64,000 nt of DNA from Armigeres subalbatus (GCF_024139115.2 NC_085141.1:34354120-34418119), one strand, 5' to 3'. Positions 11,559-22,810 are shown, numbered from the stretch's first letter. Numbers and translations: made by a program. The notes: generated by a model not told the origin, from the letters alone.

Positions 11559-11880
11559 ACTAGAAAATATTCATATTTTACTTATCGCATATCAAAAACG
11601 TCTTCAAAAACAAACATCAACTATTCCTAACCTCAAATTCTCCTATAGTAACAGACTCACCTCAAGGAATGCTATTGCAACATCAGCTTTTCACCTTGAC
11701 CCCTCACAGCGACCGTCGGCTGCTGAAAACAAAGTTTCAATCACAGCTTCCCAGTGTTTTCCTTTCGAGTTTTACCACACTACACTAGAACGGCACTTCC
11801 GCTAACGGAGTTCACGGATTTGTCACTGCTTATTACCAATTGACAGTTAATTTCGAGATATTTTATTTTACTAACAAAAG
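11559..11880 (-). other. 5' untranslated exon, intron and promoter region of the nucleoporin
   Basis: Upstream of the start codon (11538) there is an acceptor-like tttctag ending at 11560. A strong donor, TTGAG|gtgagtctg, lies at 11661/11660 on the minus strand. This suggests a 101-bp intron in the 5' untranslated region with a non-coding exon from 11661 upward. No TATA box is clear. Inference from splice-site consensus only. Confidence 0.4.
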
Positions 11881-12028
11881 TAACACAGAGAAACAAAGTC
11901 CGCTCCCGAGTTAAACTCCTTCGGCTCAGATCGCGGTTTGTCGCGGTTTGTCAAAAAAGCTAAAAAAAATATGTCATTTTTGTGCAATGATGACAGTCAT
12001 TGACGAGCGTCATTGATATGGTTTGTGG

Positions 12029-12566
12029 CTAGGATAGGATGTGCCAAGTAGTCATTAAAAATCGTACCGATTTTCTGTCACAATCGTACCGGTTGCTGAT
12101 TGGTTGAAAATGACAATCGATTACTTCGATTGGTGGCGGAACGTTTGTCGTAAGGCAGCATGTTGTTAGTTTAGCCGTGTTGCTGGTTTGTAAAGTTGAT
12201 ATTAAGCAAAACACGTAAATGTTTGAGTTCTCGTTTTTTGGGACAAAATTAATTTATATTGAACTGCAAAGGCCTCATAAATTTATCTAAAGCGTTGTAA
12301 AGGTTTGAAACTGTTTATTTTAAGCACCTTTCTGCCATTTTCGATCTCAAAGTCATATTTTCATTAGCAAAAACTTCACTCTGTTAGTCTTCCGGTTCTC
12401 TTACCTAAATAATGGATGGAACGGAAAGAAAAACATCAAGTTTTGATACATGATATTAGAAGATTCTCTACCAAATTAATTTGGATGCACTGGCGACCAC
12501 CTCGTCAGAGCAATCGACTAAAAAACAACAAGGCAGTCTCAATTGAGTTGTCACATCCTATCCTAG
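12029..12566. mobile_element. 538-bp MITE with 15-bp inverted repeats and 8-bp target duplication
   Basis: Perfect terminal repeats ctaggataggatgtg (12029-12043) and cacatcctatcctag (12552-12566) are flanked by gtttgtgg at 12021-12028 and 12567-12574. The 8-bp duplication points to a hAT-like mobiliser. The interior has no coding capacity. Only six bases separate its right flank from the TTAA of the next inverted repeat. Confidence 0.8.
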
Positions 12567-13535
12567 GTTTGTGGAGACCCTTAAGGTGATACGGGAAGCA
12601 CAAACATTAAATCGTCATTAGTTCATCATTGAATGTTTATTTTTTTCTACAACAAATATGATTTTGAAAAAGTATCACCGTGCGTGACATTTGGCGTGAC
12701 AGATAGATTTGACGGTAGAAGTTTTGCGGCAAATTACCGCTTGTCGTGTGCATTCCCAGCCTGATTCAACGCCGAGTAACGCTGCGTCAACGCAGCTTGA
12801 AAAACCGCTACGTGGACATCGGCCCTTACACCTCGGGAAAATTTTCCGCCGGATTTTGGTCCCCGTGTATTTTAAAGGGGGCCGGGATTTTGATTTTCCG
12901 TGCCCAAATCCCAAAAACATCGCATATGCAAAAATGCATGGGGAAAAAATCCTTAAAAAGGGAAATGAAAATAAAAATTATTTTCTCCGTTTCGCATGGG
13001 CACTATGGAATATTACATGGTTAAAAATAAATTGAATTCATTATTGTCTGTTTCCTTGGTAACAAAACGCGCCGACCATTTTTTAGGCACTATCAAAATC
13101 GTCGCCAACATCTTTATTCTAAAATTATGTTAGTTTTATTAGAATATAATGTCAATCTGCATTAAAAACAGGGCTCAATTTTGGGAAATAATGTGATTAT
13201 TGAGTATATAAAATTTTGTTCACAGTTGATTTGACAGATCTTATGGCCATTTCTGCTGGCGACGATTTTGGCGTCAATTTGTTTTATGACGATTTCAAAT
13301 CGTCGCGGCCGATAAGGTGGGAAATTGATAATACCTCATTTAAAATGTAAATGACATAAAAATCATTAAAATCAATAAATATACTTTTGAAAATATTGTT
13401 TTGCCTACTTTTTTATATTTATCTAATTATGTTTAATATCCTATTCAGATTACGACTTACAAGATTAATTACGTGCTAAAGTGGTGAAAGAAAATTGAAT
13501 GTATGAGTATTGGTATCAAGTTACTTTTTGTTATA

Positions 13536-13919
13536 CAGTCGACTCTCCACATCTCGATGTTCTATATCTCGGTATCTCTCCCTATAGTCGATAGTCTCCA
13601 TATATGTCGATGGTTTCCTCGGTCCCTTCAATTTACATACATTTGGGCATTCTACATCTCGATAACCTCCCTATCTCAATTACTCTCTATCTCGATGTGC
13701 TCTGATCAGATTATGCTCTGGGTTCACTCTCCTTATGTCGATATGTTCAAATTTTTAGGCTACTAGACCATCTTTGGATAATAACAAACACATCAACAAC
13801 AAGAAATGACTTTTGTTGTCGTTTTTCATAGCAACGAGCTTTTATAGATCTTCCTTCCATTATTCGATCTCTCCCTATCTCGATGGTCCCTTCAATATCG
13901 AGATGTGGAGAGGCGACTG
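13536..13919. mobile_element. 384-bp pogo/Tc1-mariner-like MITE with TA target
   Basis: The ends CAGTCGACTCTCCACATCTC and (inverted) CAGTCGCCTCTCCACATCTC are flanked by TA (13534-13535 and 13920-13921). A CAGTC start with a TA duplication is the pogo/Tigger pattern. The interior repeats the words tctcgat and tccctatctcgat many times, so it is partly a small internal satellite. No transposase. Confidence 0.75.
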
Positions 13920-13938
13920 TATAATTAATGGCGTAATC

Positions 13939-14146
13939 TGCACTTAACTCATTTCACAGTATTCGGTAAATTTTACCGAAATCCCAACAGCAGAACTGTT
14001 CGGTAATTATTTTACAGATTTTTTGTAATTTTTTCCATTGTTCAACTGTCAAAATCACCGAAAATCAGTAAAATTATTTACCGAACAGTTCTGCTGTTGA
14101 GATTTCGGTAAAATTTTACCGAATTCGGTGATTTATTTTAAGTGTG
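13939..14146. mobile_element. Hairpin MITE of the CACACTTA family
   Basis: Two arms of about 75 bp (attcggtaaattttaccgaa and gaactgttcggtaa on the left; their inverse up to 14124) surround a short spacer. The outer edges read gcacttaact and, inverted, cacacttaaaataaatcacc. The MITE at 34076-34316 starts with CACACTTA too and has tttaccgagatctc near its right end, so they are probably one family. Confidence 0.6.
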
Positions 14147-14517
14147 CACTGTATCAAACATTTCAAAACTTTTTTGCCAAATAATTCAGAAAAATACCCA
14201 TAGTGCCTCAAACTTTGCACTTTGGTGCTATCTATCGCTGTCGACGTCTCTCCCTTGGAGTCACAACAGCGTATACGACAGCAAAACAGAAAAGTTTTTT
14301 TTTTGTCCGAATGGCCTCCAGAACTATATTCTCTGATTAAAGAGCGGTGTCGTTGCCGACGGAATCGGTGTCTAGGCAGTGGCAATTGGCACTGTTCATC
14401 CCGGAATACACATCAGGTAAGTCATATTGTTAAAATCAAATAATATAAAAATTGCCAGTACTGGAGGATTTTGTATTTTTATAGATAACCGCCAGGAGAA
14501 TTATACTGCAATGCCTA

Positions 14518-15561
14518 CCCGAATAAAAAATACAGTAGAATAACAATACAATTTATTGTAACACTACTATTAATAACATTAAATTGGCAATAGATTATAT
14601 TGTAAATGAAACCATAGAAATACATTAGAATGCATTGTTATGAACCATTTACTCAAATGTAAATGAAGTTTTCGCAATAGAATGTACGGGTTGTTAAGTA
14701 CACAGAAAAAATAAAGAACCTAAAAAAAAAGTTTAAAGAACTCAACTTTGAGTACGAAGTTCAAATTTTTAACTCAATATTAGGTAGTTTTCTCACTCCC
14801 TCTCATGAATGATATTATAAACAAAGAGAGCTGCATCGACCCAACGTATGCTGTTCCGTGGAAGAAGCCAAATTTGAGTTGTTTTCACCATAGTCTCGAG
14901 TGAGTGAAAATAACATAAATTTGAGTTGGTGAAACATCATAGTGGGTGGAAATTCAACACGGGAGTAAAGGCAAAGTACTCACCGGATTTTTTCGCATTT
15001 TACTTATTTTTGGCTTCTTCCACGCAAGGGCGGATTTGAGTGAAAGGAACCGTAAAGTGAGTTGTTTCGCGGTTCCGTGTATCGTAACTATACAAAATCT
15101 GAGATTTTCCCATACATTTTTTTCGTCACACAATAGAGTGTATGGTTAATATATTGTTGAAATATCCGAACAAAACTGTTCAAAATAAAATGGATTGTAT
15201 TGTATTTGTATAGTAAAACAATACGAATTTAATTTCTCAGTTGTGACAGCTTTACTGTTCAACAATGCAATTTAGAGGGAAAACATGCATATTTGGCGTT
15301 GAGGCAAATATTGTTATATAGTTTATATGCAATGTAAAGAAACGTTTCAAAAGTTATCAATGTATGAAACTTATGTACGAAAACGTTTCAAAAACAATTG
15401 CAAGTATAGTTACATTAGAGAAATATGTTGATGTACTGTATCCTCAGTGTTGTTACAATCTGTGCAACCATCAAGAAACAATGTATCCTATTGTATACCG
15501 TACATTTTATGGTAATTCAATTGTTTACACTATTGAACCAATAGTACTTTTTTTATCCGGG
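14518..15561. mobile_element. About 1.04-kb non-autonomous TA-target element, with a nested insertion
   Basis: The ends CCCGAATAAAAAATAC and (inverted) CCCGGATAAAAAAAGTAC are flanked by TA at 14516-14517 and 15562-15563. The interior is AT-rich with repeated acaatacaat-like words and no coding frame of note. A second element (14701-15079) appears to lie inside it. Confidence 0.5.
14701..15079. mobile_element. Candidate nested 379-bp MITE
   Basis: The left edge CACAGAAAAAATAAAGAACC and the inverted right edge CACGGAACCGCGAAACAACT share only a short terminal match, but both are flanked by TA (14699-14700, 15080-15081). The interior has direct words aaatttgagttg. The evidence is weaker than for the other MITEs. 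Confidence 0.35.
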
Positions 15562-15564
15562 TAC

Positions 15565-17200
15565 AGATAGCTACGAGGCACACCCTTATCCTCACCACGG
15601 GTTGGATCTTGAGCTGAAATACGCAAAATCGTGTGGCGGTAGGTGCTGCAGCTGACATCTTATGCGTGATAAAAATACTAGAGAAGGACCTAATAAAATG
15701 AAAAATTTAAGCTAATCATTGCGATATGTGTATATTAATTTATAATGGAAACGATATAAAGGGATCTTAGCATGTTTTATTGTCTGAATACTGACTAATA
15801 CTTCAAATCTATTGATTGTTTTGAGATTTTGTGGACGTATGAATATTGTTGCACTCCTCAATTTAAAAAGTGTTGATACAGCTTGTTATGGAACCTGAAT
15901 TTTTTTCTAACGATACTCTGCTTACATATTTAATCCATACTTAAATAACAAAGAACTTCATAAATTAATTATTTTTGCATATAATGTTGAAGATTACCTT
16001 TTATAGGGGCTACTCTAGTCGATATATCAACATCAACAAATACGAGGCTACTCAGCTGCCAATCAGAAGGTGGCTAAATTTGAATCCAGGATGAAGTCAG
16101 TCAGTAACTTTGGAAGTACTTAGTGAATAATAAGCTGTGATGTGTCAATGTCCCTGTTAGGGATGTGTTAACAGTAAAAATCGTTAAACAGTTAACCATG
16201 GCTCACAAAAATATAGATTCCTGATTGGTTACTTATATAAGGATGTATGATTACTATCCTGAAACTGCTTGTATTGGTTGTTCCAACATGATGATGACTA
16301 CACCATACATTCGATACGATTTATTCCATTTCCTTCCGATTACTACCGATATATCGAAAAATCACATAGGTATGTGGTTCTGCATGACTTTCTTTGGAAG
16401 TACAAGATATATTCGGGCGTTTTTCAGAAATATCTCCGTAATCCATTACCTACATATAGGCTGCTATTGAGATTCGATTTTAATTCGTTCAATTGCAATG
16501 TTGTTGCGTTTGTTGCTTAGTCAATCATTAGTTGTTTAATTTTCTCAAATAGCGACAACAAGTAACACGCTAGGGCATGGAAAACATGTAAGACAAAAAT
16601 TGAGTCATAGCGAAGCGAGTATTAGACAAATATCTCAGGGCAATCGAAATAAGTCGCAAATTAGTCGAAATCGCACACTGAAACTAACTTGCCTCTCCTA
16701 GGAGTAGTATCCAATGCGTAATTGACGTTAGGAACTGGTCAGGTTTAGCGCCCACTTATTATTTGTCGAAACTGGTGGCATCAACGTCCCTTGGATTGGT
16801 AATTTAAAAATACCACTACGGATGAGATAAAAAAGGTCGGATAATTGCAGCGTATGTCAGTGACTAGCAAATCCACAGAACTCAAATTCGCTGAAGGGTA
16901 AACACGGATGCCCTTTTCTGAAGGAAAGGACCAGGTGGGTAGAGATTGGCGATTTCAAGCTCGTTTATTTATCTAATACGTATGGTTTTTGCCTACGGAC
17001 AAGACGAATTGTTTGTAAGTTTGTTCGTAGCAAGTTGTGAACGACCAAAATACCCGATTATTTAGAAACAGGAATAGTCGAGCCTTATCACTGTTACGGT
17101 TAACGTTCGTCACAAGGTGGATACAACTCCGATTGGTTTAGATAATAAGATACACATATATTGTAATTGATTAACTAGGTATTAACATTTTTAGCTATTA
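15565..17200. other. Intergenic stretch; one SINE relic, otherwise nothing recognised
   Basis: AT-rich non-coding DNA. Only a Feilai-like 3' fragment (16096-16168) stands out. No long frame, tRNA or inverted repeat was found here. Confidence 0.4.
16096..16168 (+). repeat. Feilai-like SINE 3' relic
   Basis: The order taactttggaagtac, gaataataagctg, caatgtccctgttaggga matches, with decay, the 3' part of the Feilai copy at 38788-39076 (ataactgtggaagtgctc, aacactaagctgcg, tctgtcccagtgtgggga). Confidence 0.5.
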
Positions 17201-17202
17201 TC

Positions 17203-17419
17203 AATTCAGTGCAAATCCGAATTATAGCCGCTAACAAAGTTGGATTTTTCTAAGGATTTTTCTCACAATTCGTACGTTAAACCTAACTTCGGAAGTAGTG
17301 CGCTGTTTTCATTTGGTGATGTGCTATACAGCGCACTACTTCCGAAATTAGGTTTAACGTATGGATTGTGAGAAAAATCCAATTTCAATAGCGGCCATAA
17401 TTCGATTTTCTACTGAATT
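17203..17419. mobile_element. 217-bp hairpin MITE
   Basis: Left arm (aattcagt ... cacaattcgtacgttaaacc ... acttcggaagtagtgcgctg, to about 17304) and right arm (cagcgcactacttccgaaat ... ggtttaacgtatggattgtg ... actgaatt, from about 17327) are near-perfect inverses around a 22-base loop. The left arm has an extra ttctaaggatt, a small internal duplication. No coding. Confidence 0.75.
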
Positions 17420-18896
17420 TATAATAATATTCTTCATCAATTGGAAAAAAAATTTTGTATTATAAAGTGAGATACGACAACACGGAAGCCTTAAGCAATG
17501 GAAGGATAATAATTACTGTCAAAGTATGCAGAGAACTGGGGATGCGGAAAAAAGACAATACCCGGGAGTCGGAATTAGTCCATTCACCAAGCTACTGGTG
17601 TCCGTTGAAGACAACAATTGCCGTAACAAATTTCGTGTTGTTACCGCGTGAAAAATGAAGTTCGCTGACACCCTCGTAGCCGGGAGTGGAGTGTTGTTCC
17701 AGTTTGAGAATTACTGCACACGATTCGCCAGTGACCAGCGAGTACCATTCGCCAATTTCGCTAGGTCACACGTCACATGACCGCTGGACGCCCGTTTTCT
17801 AGGTTAGGACCCAGTCAGGTTGTGTGGTTTTGGGCCCGCTGGCTGGAATCCGAACTGATGCGTTAAGCGTTCGTCGTCGGGCAATAGCAACCCCTGACTA
17901 CCTTTCGGCATACATAACGGGCACCATGTGACGGACAAAGGATATCCGTGCTGGTGACTAGCGAGACCTAGAAATCAATTCGCTGGATCAGACGCGGTGG
18001 GTGGGCAAGCACGCGTGTTACTGAGGAGAAGGTAAGGTTATGTGATTTCGCGCCCGCTTACCGGGAACCCTACACGCCAGCGGGCACGTAAACCGACTGA
18101 TAAACCGAGGCAAAAGAACCTGCCACGAATGCCAAGCGGAACAACCAACGTCAGCCCTGTAGTATACTGGTCTGTGAGTGGTCTTCTATTTCGTGACGTT
18201 TCACTTCGCACATATGAGTGTTGTTAAGTCCTTTTCCAGCAAGTCGCCGACCCTGAGAGGGTATAGCCACGGGGCTAGTCGAGCATAACATCACTAGATT
18301 TTTTTTTGTATTTTTTGATTCTTCGAATTATCCCCGATTATTACCTAAAATGAGAGAATAATTAGTGAATACAAGAAACTTATATTCGGATGAATGATAT
18401 TTGTCGACATCACCCAATTCCACAGGAAAATCATAAACAAACAAACACGATGATACCCATGGCGACGGCGAACAATTAGAACAAATTCAAATTTTCATCA
18501 AAGGATTGCTTAGTCATACCGGGTACCGCTGGGTACCGAAATCTTAGTACACTGGAACCACAAAATGAGTACTAATTTGCTCTGACCCCAACATCTTGAT
18601 TATTATATCTATGGTACGAGGGGAGCGGGGAGGTTTCTTTAATTAGAAAATTAGCTTTGTTTTGAATGAAAATAAATCACTATTTTTCACGGTGTGAACA
18701 TTTTCATTTGACAGTTCTACAATTTAGATTTGAATGTTCAAACTTTTAATTTTAGAGTGGCATGCCACTTTTGAATCATGATTGTTGCAAAAGTTGGCGT
18801 ACTTTTATTTTGAACTTATGCAACTCTCTACGAAAAAGAACCAACGCAACTTAAAAAAAAAATTATTAATGATTTTTCTTTTTGTGTAACTGTAAA
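17420..18896. other. Intergenic stretch with no recognised feature
   Basis: Mixed composition, with a GC-richer block about 17640-18290. Short frames only. I see no domain, repeat pair or RNA gene. Confidence 0.4.
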
Positions 18897-19129
18897 TCAA
18901 GACAAAATTTTCAAAACGACTTATCTGCTTTTGTAAACAAAGATTAAAACGTTGATTTGACGAATATGATAGCATCCCCACGCAAATGAACACCACCAAC
19001 AGGTAGCGGAAACCTTCAGCTACCTATTGATGGTGTTGGTTTGCGTGGGAGTGCAATCAGATTCATCAAATCGACGTTTGAATCTTTGTTTACAAAAGCA
19101 GATAAGTCGTTTTGAAATTTTTGTCTTGA
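18897..19129. mobile_element. 233-bp foldback hairpin, arms about 110 bp
   Basis: The left arm starts tcaagacaaaattttcaaaa and includes cttatctgcttttgtaaaca and ccccacgcaaatgaacacca. The right arm repeats all of it inverted up to 19129. A loop of about a dozen bases (ggaaaccttca) separates them. A transcript through it would form one long double-stranded stem. Confidence 0.8.
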
Positions 19130-19534
19130 AATGTATCAGCATGTAGATTGCGAGTAAGCACGCACTGGTGATACCTTTTCAAAATCATATTTTTGTAGAA
19201 AAAAAATTAAGCATTCAATGATGAACTGATGACGATTTGATGATTGTTTGTGCTTCCCGTGTCACCTTAAGGTCCATCTATTCTCATTGCCGGGCCACCC
19301 TGGAATGTGGAGACTTTTTGTGTTTGTCAAAATTTTCAAATGAGATCAAAACCTGCATGCGAGAATCAAAACAAATGTCGTGTCGTCATTTTTTAAGATT
19401 TTTAACAGTACGAAGCAAATCGAATTCACTAATCATCAGGAATAAAAGAAACATTTTCAATGCTTAAAAATTGAACGATTTGCATAAAACTTGTTAAGTT
19501 TCATGTTTTTGATGCAATTACAAATATTGGAAAA

Positions 19535-21611
19535 ATGAATGTAATTCGTGCTGTACAGCTGTACCTGGAGAAAATGGTGGCAGATGCTGGTCCCGGAATG
19601 AAAATGCTGATGATGGATCGCGAAACCGTAAGTGCTTTGAGGGAGAAGTGAAGTGAACGACCTATTACTGTTGTTTTTGCCATATGGTGCAGCCAGATCG
19701 TATGTAAAATATTCATGTCATGTTAAATTTCCAGACCAGCGTAGTTTCGATGGCTTTCTCGCAGTCGGAGATGCTTCAGAAGGAAGTGTTCCTGTTCGAA
19801 AGGATCGATTCCGGGCGCTCGAATGAGCGGCTCAAATATTTGAAATGTATTGTTTTTATACGACCAACAAGGGACAACATTCTGCGCCTGCAAAGTGAAC
19901 TCAAGAGTCCGAAATATGGCTGTTATTATATTAGTAAGTAGTATTTTGGCATTTTGATTTCAACTTATTTACCTAATCGTTCGTTGATTTAAACATAAGA
20001 CTAAAAAACCATATTGGGAATTAGAGGGAAATAGTCATTGATTGATTTCCAATACACCAATCTAAACACTGGGTTATTTAAAAAGTTAATTATTGACCAT
20101 TATCACTTAAAATTACTTCTCTGAGGTTAAGCTGAAGTTTTAATGCACCTGGTACCTACTAACTCGAATTATATAGATTTCAGCAATATTATTCCTCGTA
20201 CCGATATCAAAACCCTCGCAGAAAGTGACGAAAGCGAGTCCGTTCGTGAAGTGAAAGAGATCTATGCTGACTATCTGCCGGTGAATCCCAATCTTTTCTC
20301 TCTCAACATTCCAACATGCCTACAGTCTCTCTCCTGGAATCCGGAAGCCCTTGAACGTACTGTTCAAGGCGTGATCAGTGTGTTACTGTCGTTCAAGTTT
20401 CGACCTGCCATCCGCTACAAATCAAGCTCCAGTGTGGCGCAAACTCTTGCCAAAAAGATACACGATACGATTAACAAGGAAACAGCTCTGTTCAGTTTCC
20501 GACCACCCGAAGATGGGTCTCCGCCTCCGATGCTGTTGATTCTGGATCGCCGAGACGATCCCATTACACCGTTGCTTAACCAGTGGACCTATCAAGCGAT
20601 GGTACATGAGCTACTGACCATCAACAAACAGCGAGTAGATCTTTCTGGCGTCCAAAGCGTACCCAAAGATTTGAAAGAGATCGTTTTGTCCACCGAGCAG
20701 GATGAGTTCTACGCCGCTAATCTATACTCCAATTTTGGCGAAATTGCCACTACTATCAAGGGGCTGATGGACGAGTTCCAGAAGAAGGTGCACGATCAGA
20801 AAAAGATCGAGAGTATAAGTGATATGAAGAACTTTGTGGAAACATATCCACAGTTCAAGAAGATGTCCGGTACGGTATCGAAGCATTTAGTGCTCATTAG
20901 CGAGCTGTCGCTGCAGGTCAGCAAGCAGCAGCTGTTTGAAATATCCGAGCTTGAGCAAGAGATTGCGTGCCGAGCGGATCACTCGACACAGTTGCAACGG
21001 GTAAAGAGAGACTCCGTTAGCGACGAAAAATAAATTTACAAAACGCTCTTCGTCTTATTTTGCTTTATTCTATGCGTTACGAGCGGCATGCTAATTGCGG
21101 AACATCTGGATTGCTGAAGATGTTACAAGACCGTGGAGGGCGGGCGTATATCGCCCCTCGAATGTTAGAGTACATCAGTACCAGCGCTCGACAGGAGCTA
21201 TTCAACACTGTGAAGATCACGGATGCCGTCAAATTGACCCGTAATCTAATAAAGGGTCTTAAGGGAGTTGAGAATGTTTACACCCAGCATAACTGCGTCC
21301 TTAAGGAGGTACTGGAGGAGGTAACAAGGGGTCGGCCGTTGGACGCAGCTTACCCGATAATGGGCAACGAGCTGCCCTTCCGGAGGCCTCCACAGGAAAT
21401 TGTGGTGTTCGTGGTCGGAGGGACAACCTACGAGGAAGCGTTGGCAGTTCATCGGTACAACCAGGACGGATACAAAATCATTCTAGGTGGGACAACTGTT
21501 CACAATGGGGACAGTTTTATCGAGGAGATTATGGCGGCAACCGCAGGGGTGCCGCTCAAGCATTCCCGTTCGCTACAGCAATTCCATCATGCACCACCTG
21601 GAGACGCTTAA
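19535..21611 (+). CDS. Vps45: Vps45, Sec1/Munc18 vesicle-fusion regulator
   Basis: Three exons: 19535-19627, 19735-19933 and 20177-21611, with junctions GAAACC|gtaagt, ttccag|ACCAGC, TATATTA|gtaagt and tatatag|ATTTCAGC in matching phase. The product would be about 575 residues, against about 570 in human. Signature stretches: [17 protein letters not shown] near the start, [60 protein letters not shown] and [10 protein letters not shown] with LGGTTVHN near the end. Vps45 binds Tlg2/syntaxin-16-type SNAREs and controls fusion at the trans-Golgi and early endosomes. The frame breaks at 21026-21030, where a run of five A appears to need six; after that the conserved C-terminal third resumes at once. 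In an essential gene this is more likely a base-calling error than a real mutation. An AATAAA lies at about 21658. Confidence 0.93.
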
Positions 21612-22089
21612 AAGGATGCCGATTCAGGTAGCGGGTGATGTCGCTTTGTTCCAACAGAATAAACGTAAGTATGCATGTTTGTATTAAACATTTAACGTAA
21701 AACAAAAACGTATTATATTAATCATTCTGAACAGCTTAATATGTATGTATTTATAAACCAAACGAATAGATGTGCAAGAAATTATAATGCATTATGAAAT
21801 TGAGTCGCACACGTAGAAGATTTGTATTGGTCGATTGATGACTGCATTGTTTTATTATTCGACCTTATCAAACATTATTTTGTGTTCTTTTTATCGTAAA
21901 TTTTGGCTTAGTCACACCTGAGATAGGGATTTATGATGCTTGTATACTTCGTGTTGCTCGGAGCAAAACCGAATGTAACGTCATTACTCCCGCTCGTCGC
22001 TTTTACTTGGGTCACCAATCGCATGCCCAACTTCCTTGATTGCATAGGTATAGCCAGCAAGTGCAGAGTATACTTCGGAGCCGATATCA
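21612..22089. other. Vps45 3' flank; nothing else seen
   Basis: Contains a likely polyadenylation signal near 21658. The remainder is AT-rich and non-coding. Confidence 0.4.
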
Positions 22090-22340
22090 TCTTCCGGGTG
22101 CACTACTAAACATCACTTTTGCTGGTTTGTTTTCTGTCTGTATTTTGCCGTATTTTATCAGCCTGATTTTTTGTATACGAGTTGTAACGTGACTCATGTG
22201 TCTACGCCATTTACCATTTTCCACCACGCCGCCAGGTATTGAACGCAGTATTTTCCGCTCACAGTCCGAGAATTCGGTAGTCTGCATGTTTTAACGTCCA
22301 GCCTTCATGTCCGTATAATAGGGCGACTGGACACTGTTAC
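22090..22340 (-). pseudogene. Relic of a LINE reverse-transcriptase C-terminal region
   Basis: On the minus strand, in shifting frames, one reads PVALLYGHEGWTLKHA, then ERKILRSIPGGV and NGKWRRHMSHV. These match the segment after the RT core of RTE-type LINEs (the LLYG-x-E-x-WT motif and the following DNA-binding region). It is heavily decayed with no flanking signals left. Confidence 0.55.
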
Positions 22341-22565
22341 GAATGTACCGTTCTTTTTGCCGTAGACTACGTCTAAGGGGAAGGCTTGGATACAGGGTGG
22401 TAAATGAAAATATCAAAACGGAGGATTGTAACGAAATCATGTAAGACTTTGAACGTTAGTAGCGCATTCATCTTCTGATGTATTTTTGAGATTTCGATAT
22501 CAATCGACTCGGAAACTCTCCACCAATTTGCTAGTTTTATTGCAACTTTATATTACCGTGATGTA

Positions 22566-22810
22566 CCCTAATTTCGCGCACTTGAGATCTGACAAAGTTG
22601 AAACGTTTATAGAAAAACATGTAGTGCCCGTTTGGGAACATTTGCTACTGCATCACGTAGTAGAATGATTCTGGGTTAAAATGTTACTTGCAAATTTTGC
22701 TGCTAAATAAAAAATCGGAATGAATCTTAGACCATTGTATGTTTCTTGTTTCGCGCTTGAAAATAGGATGATTCCTAATTTCGCGCAAAAGTGGCCCTAA
22801 TTTCGCTCAT
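22566..22810. repeat. Cluster of CCTAATTTCGCGCA words, probable transposon subterminal repeats
   Basis: ccctaatttcgcgcac (22566), tcctaatttcgcgcaa (22773) and ccctaatttcgctcat (22795) recur, plus tttcgcgcttg near 22750. A related word, CCTAATTCTGCGCAC, recurs in the large inverted-repeat element at 51.7-54.2 kb. No ends or transposase seen. Confidence 0.4.

Larger units (their letters stand above)
12585..19266. mobile_element. Possible 6.7-kb element with about 105-bp inverted repeats flanked by TTAA
   Basis: The left end ggtgatacgggaagcacaaa follows TTAA (12581-12584). The inverted right end (19266 backwards) reads ggtgacacgggaagcacaaa and is followed by TTAA (19267-19270). Similarity continues about 105 bp inward to gattttgaaaa-gtatcacc. 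TTAA flanks are the mark of piggyBac-type insertion, though the ends do not start with the usual CCC. No transposase remains inside; the interior is filled with other MITEs. The alternative is two unrelated half-copies of one MITE family. Confidence 0.5.
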
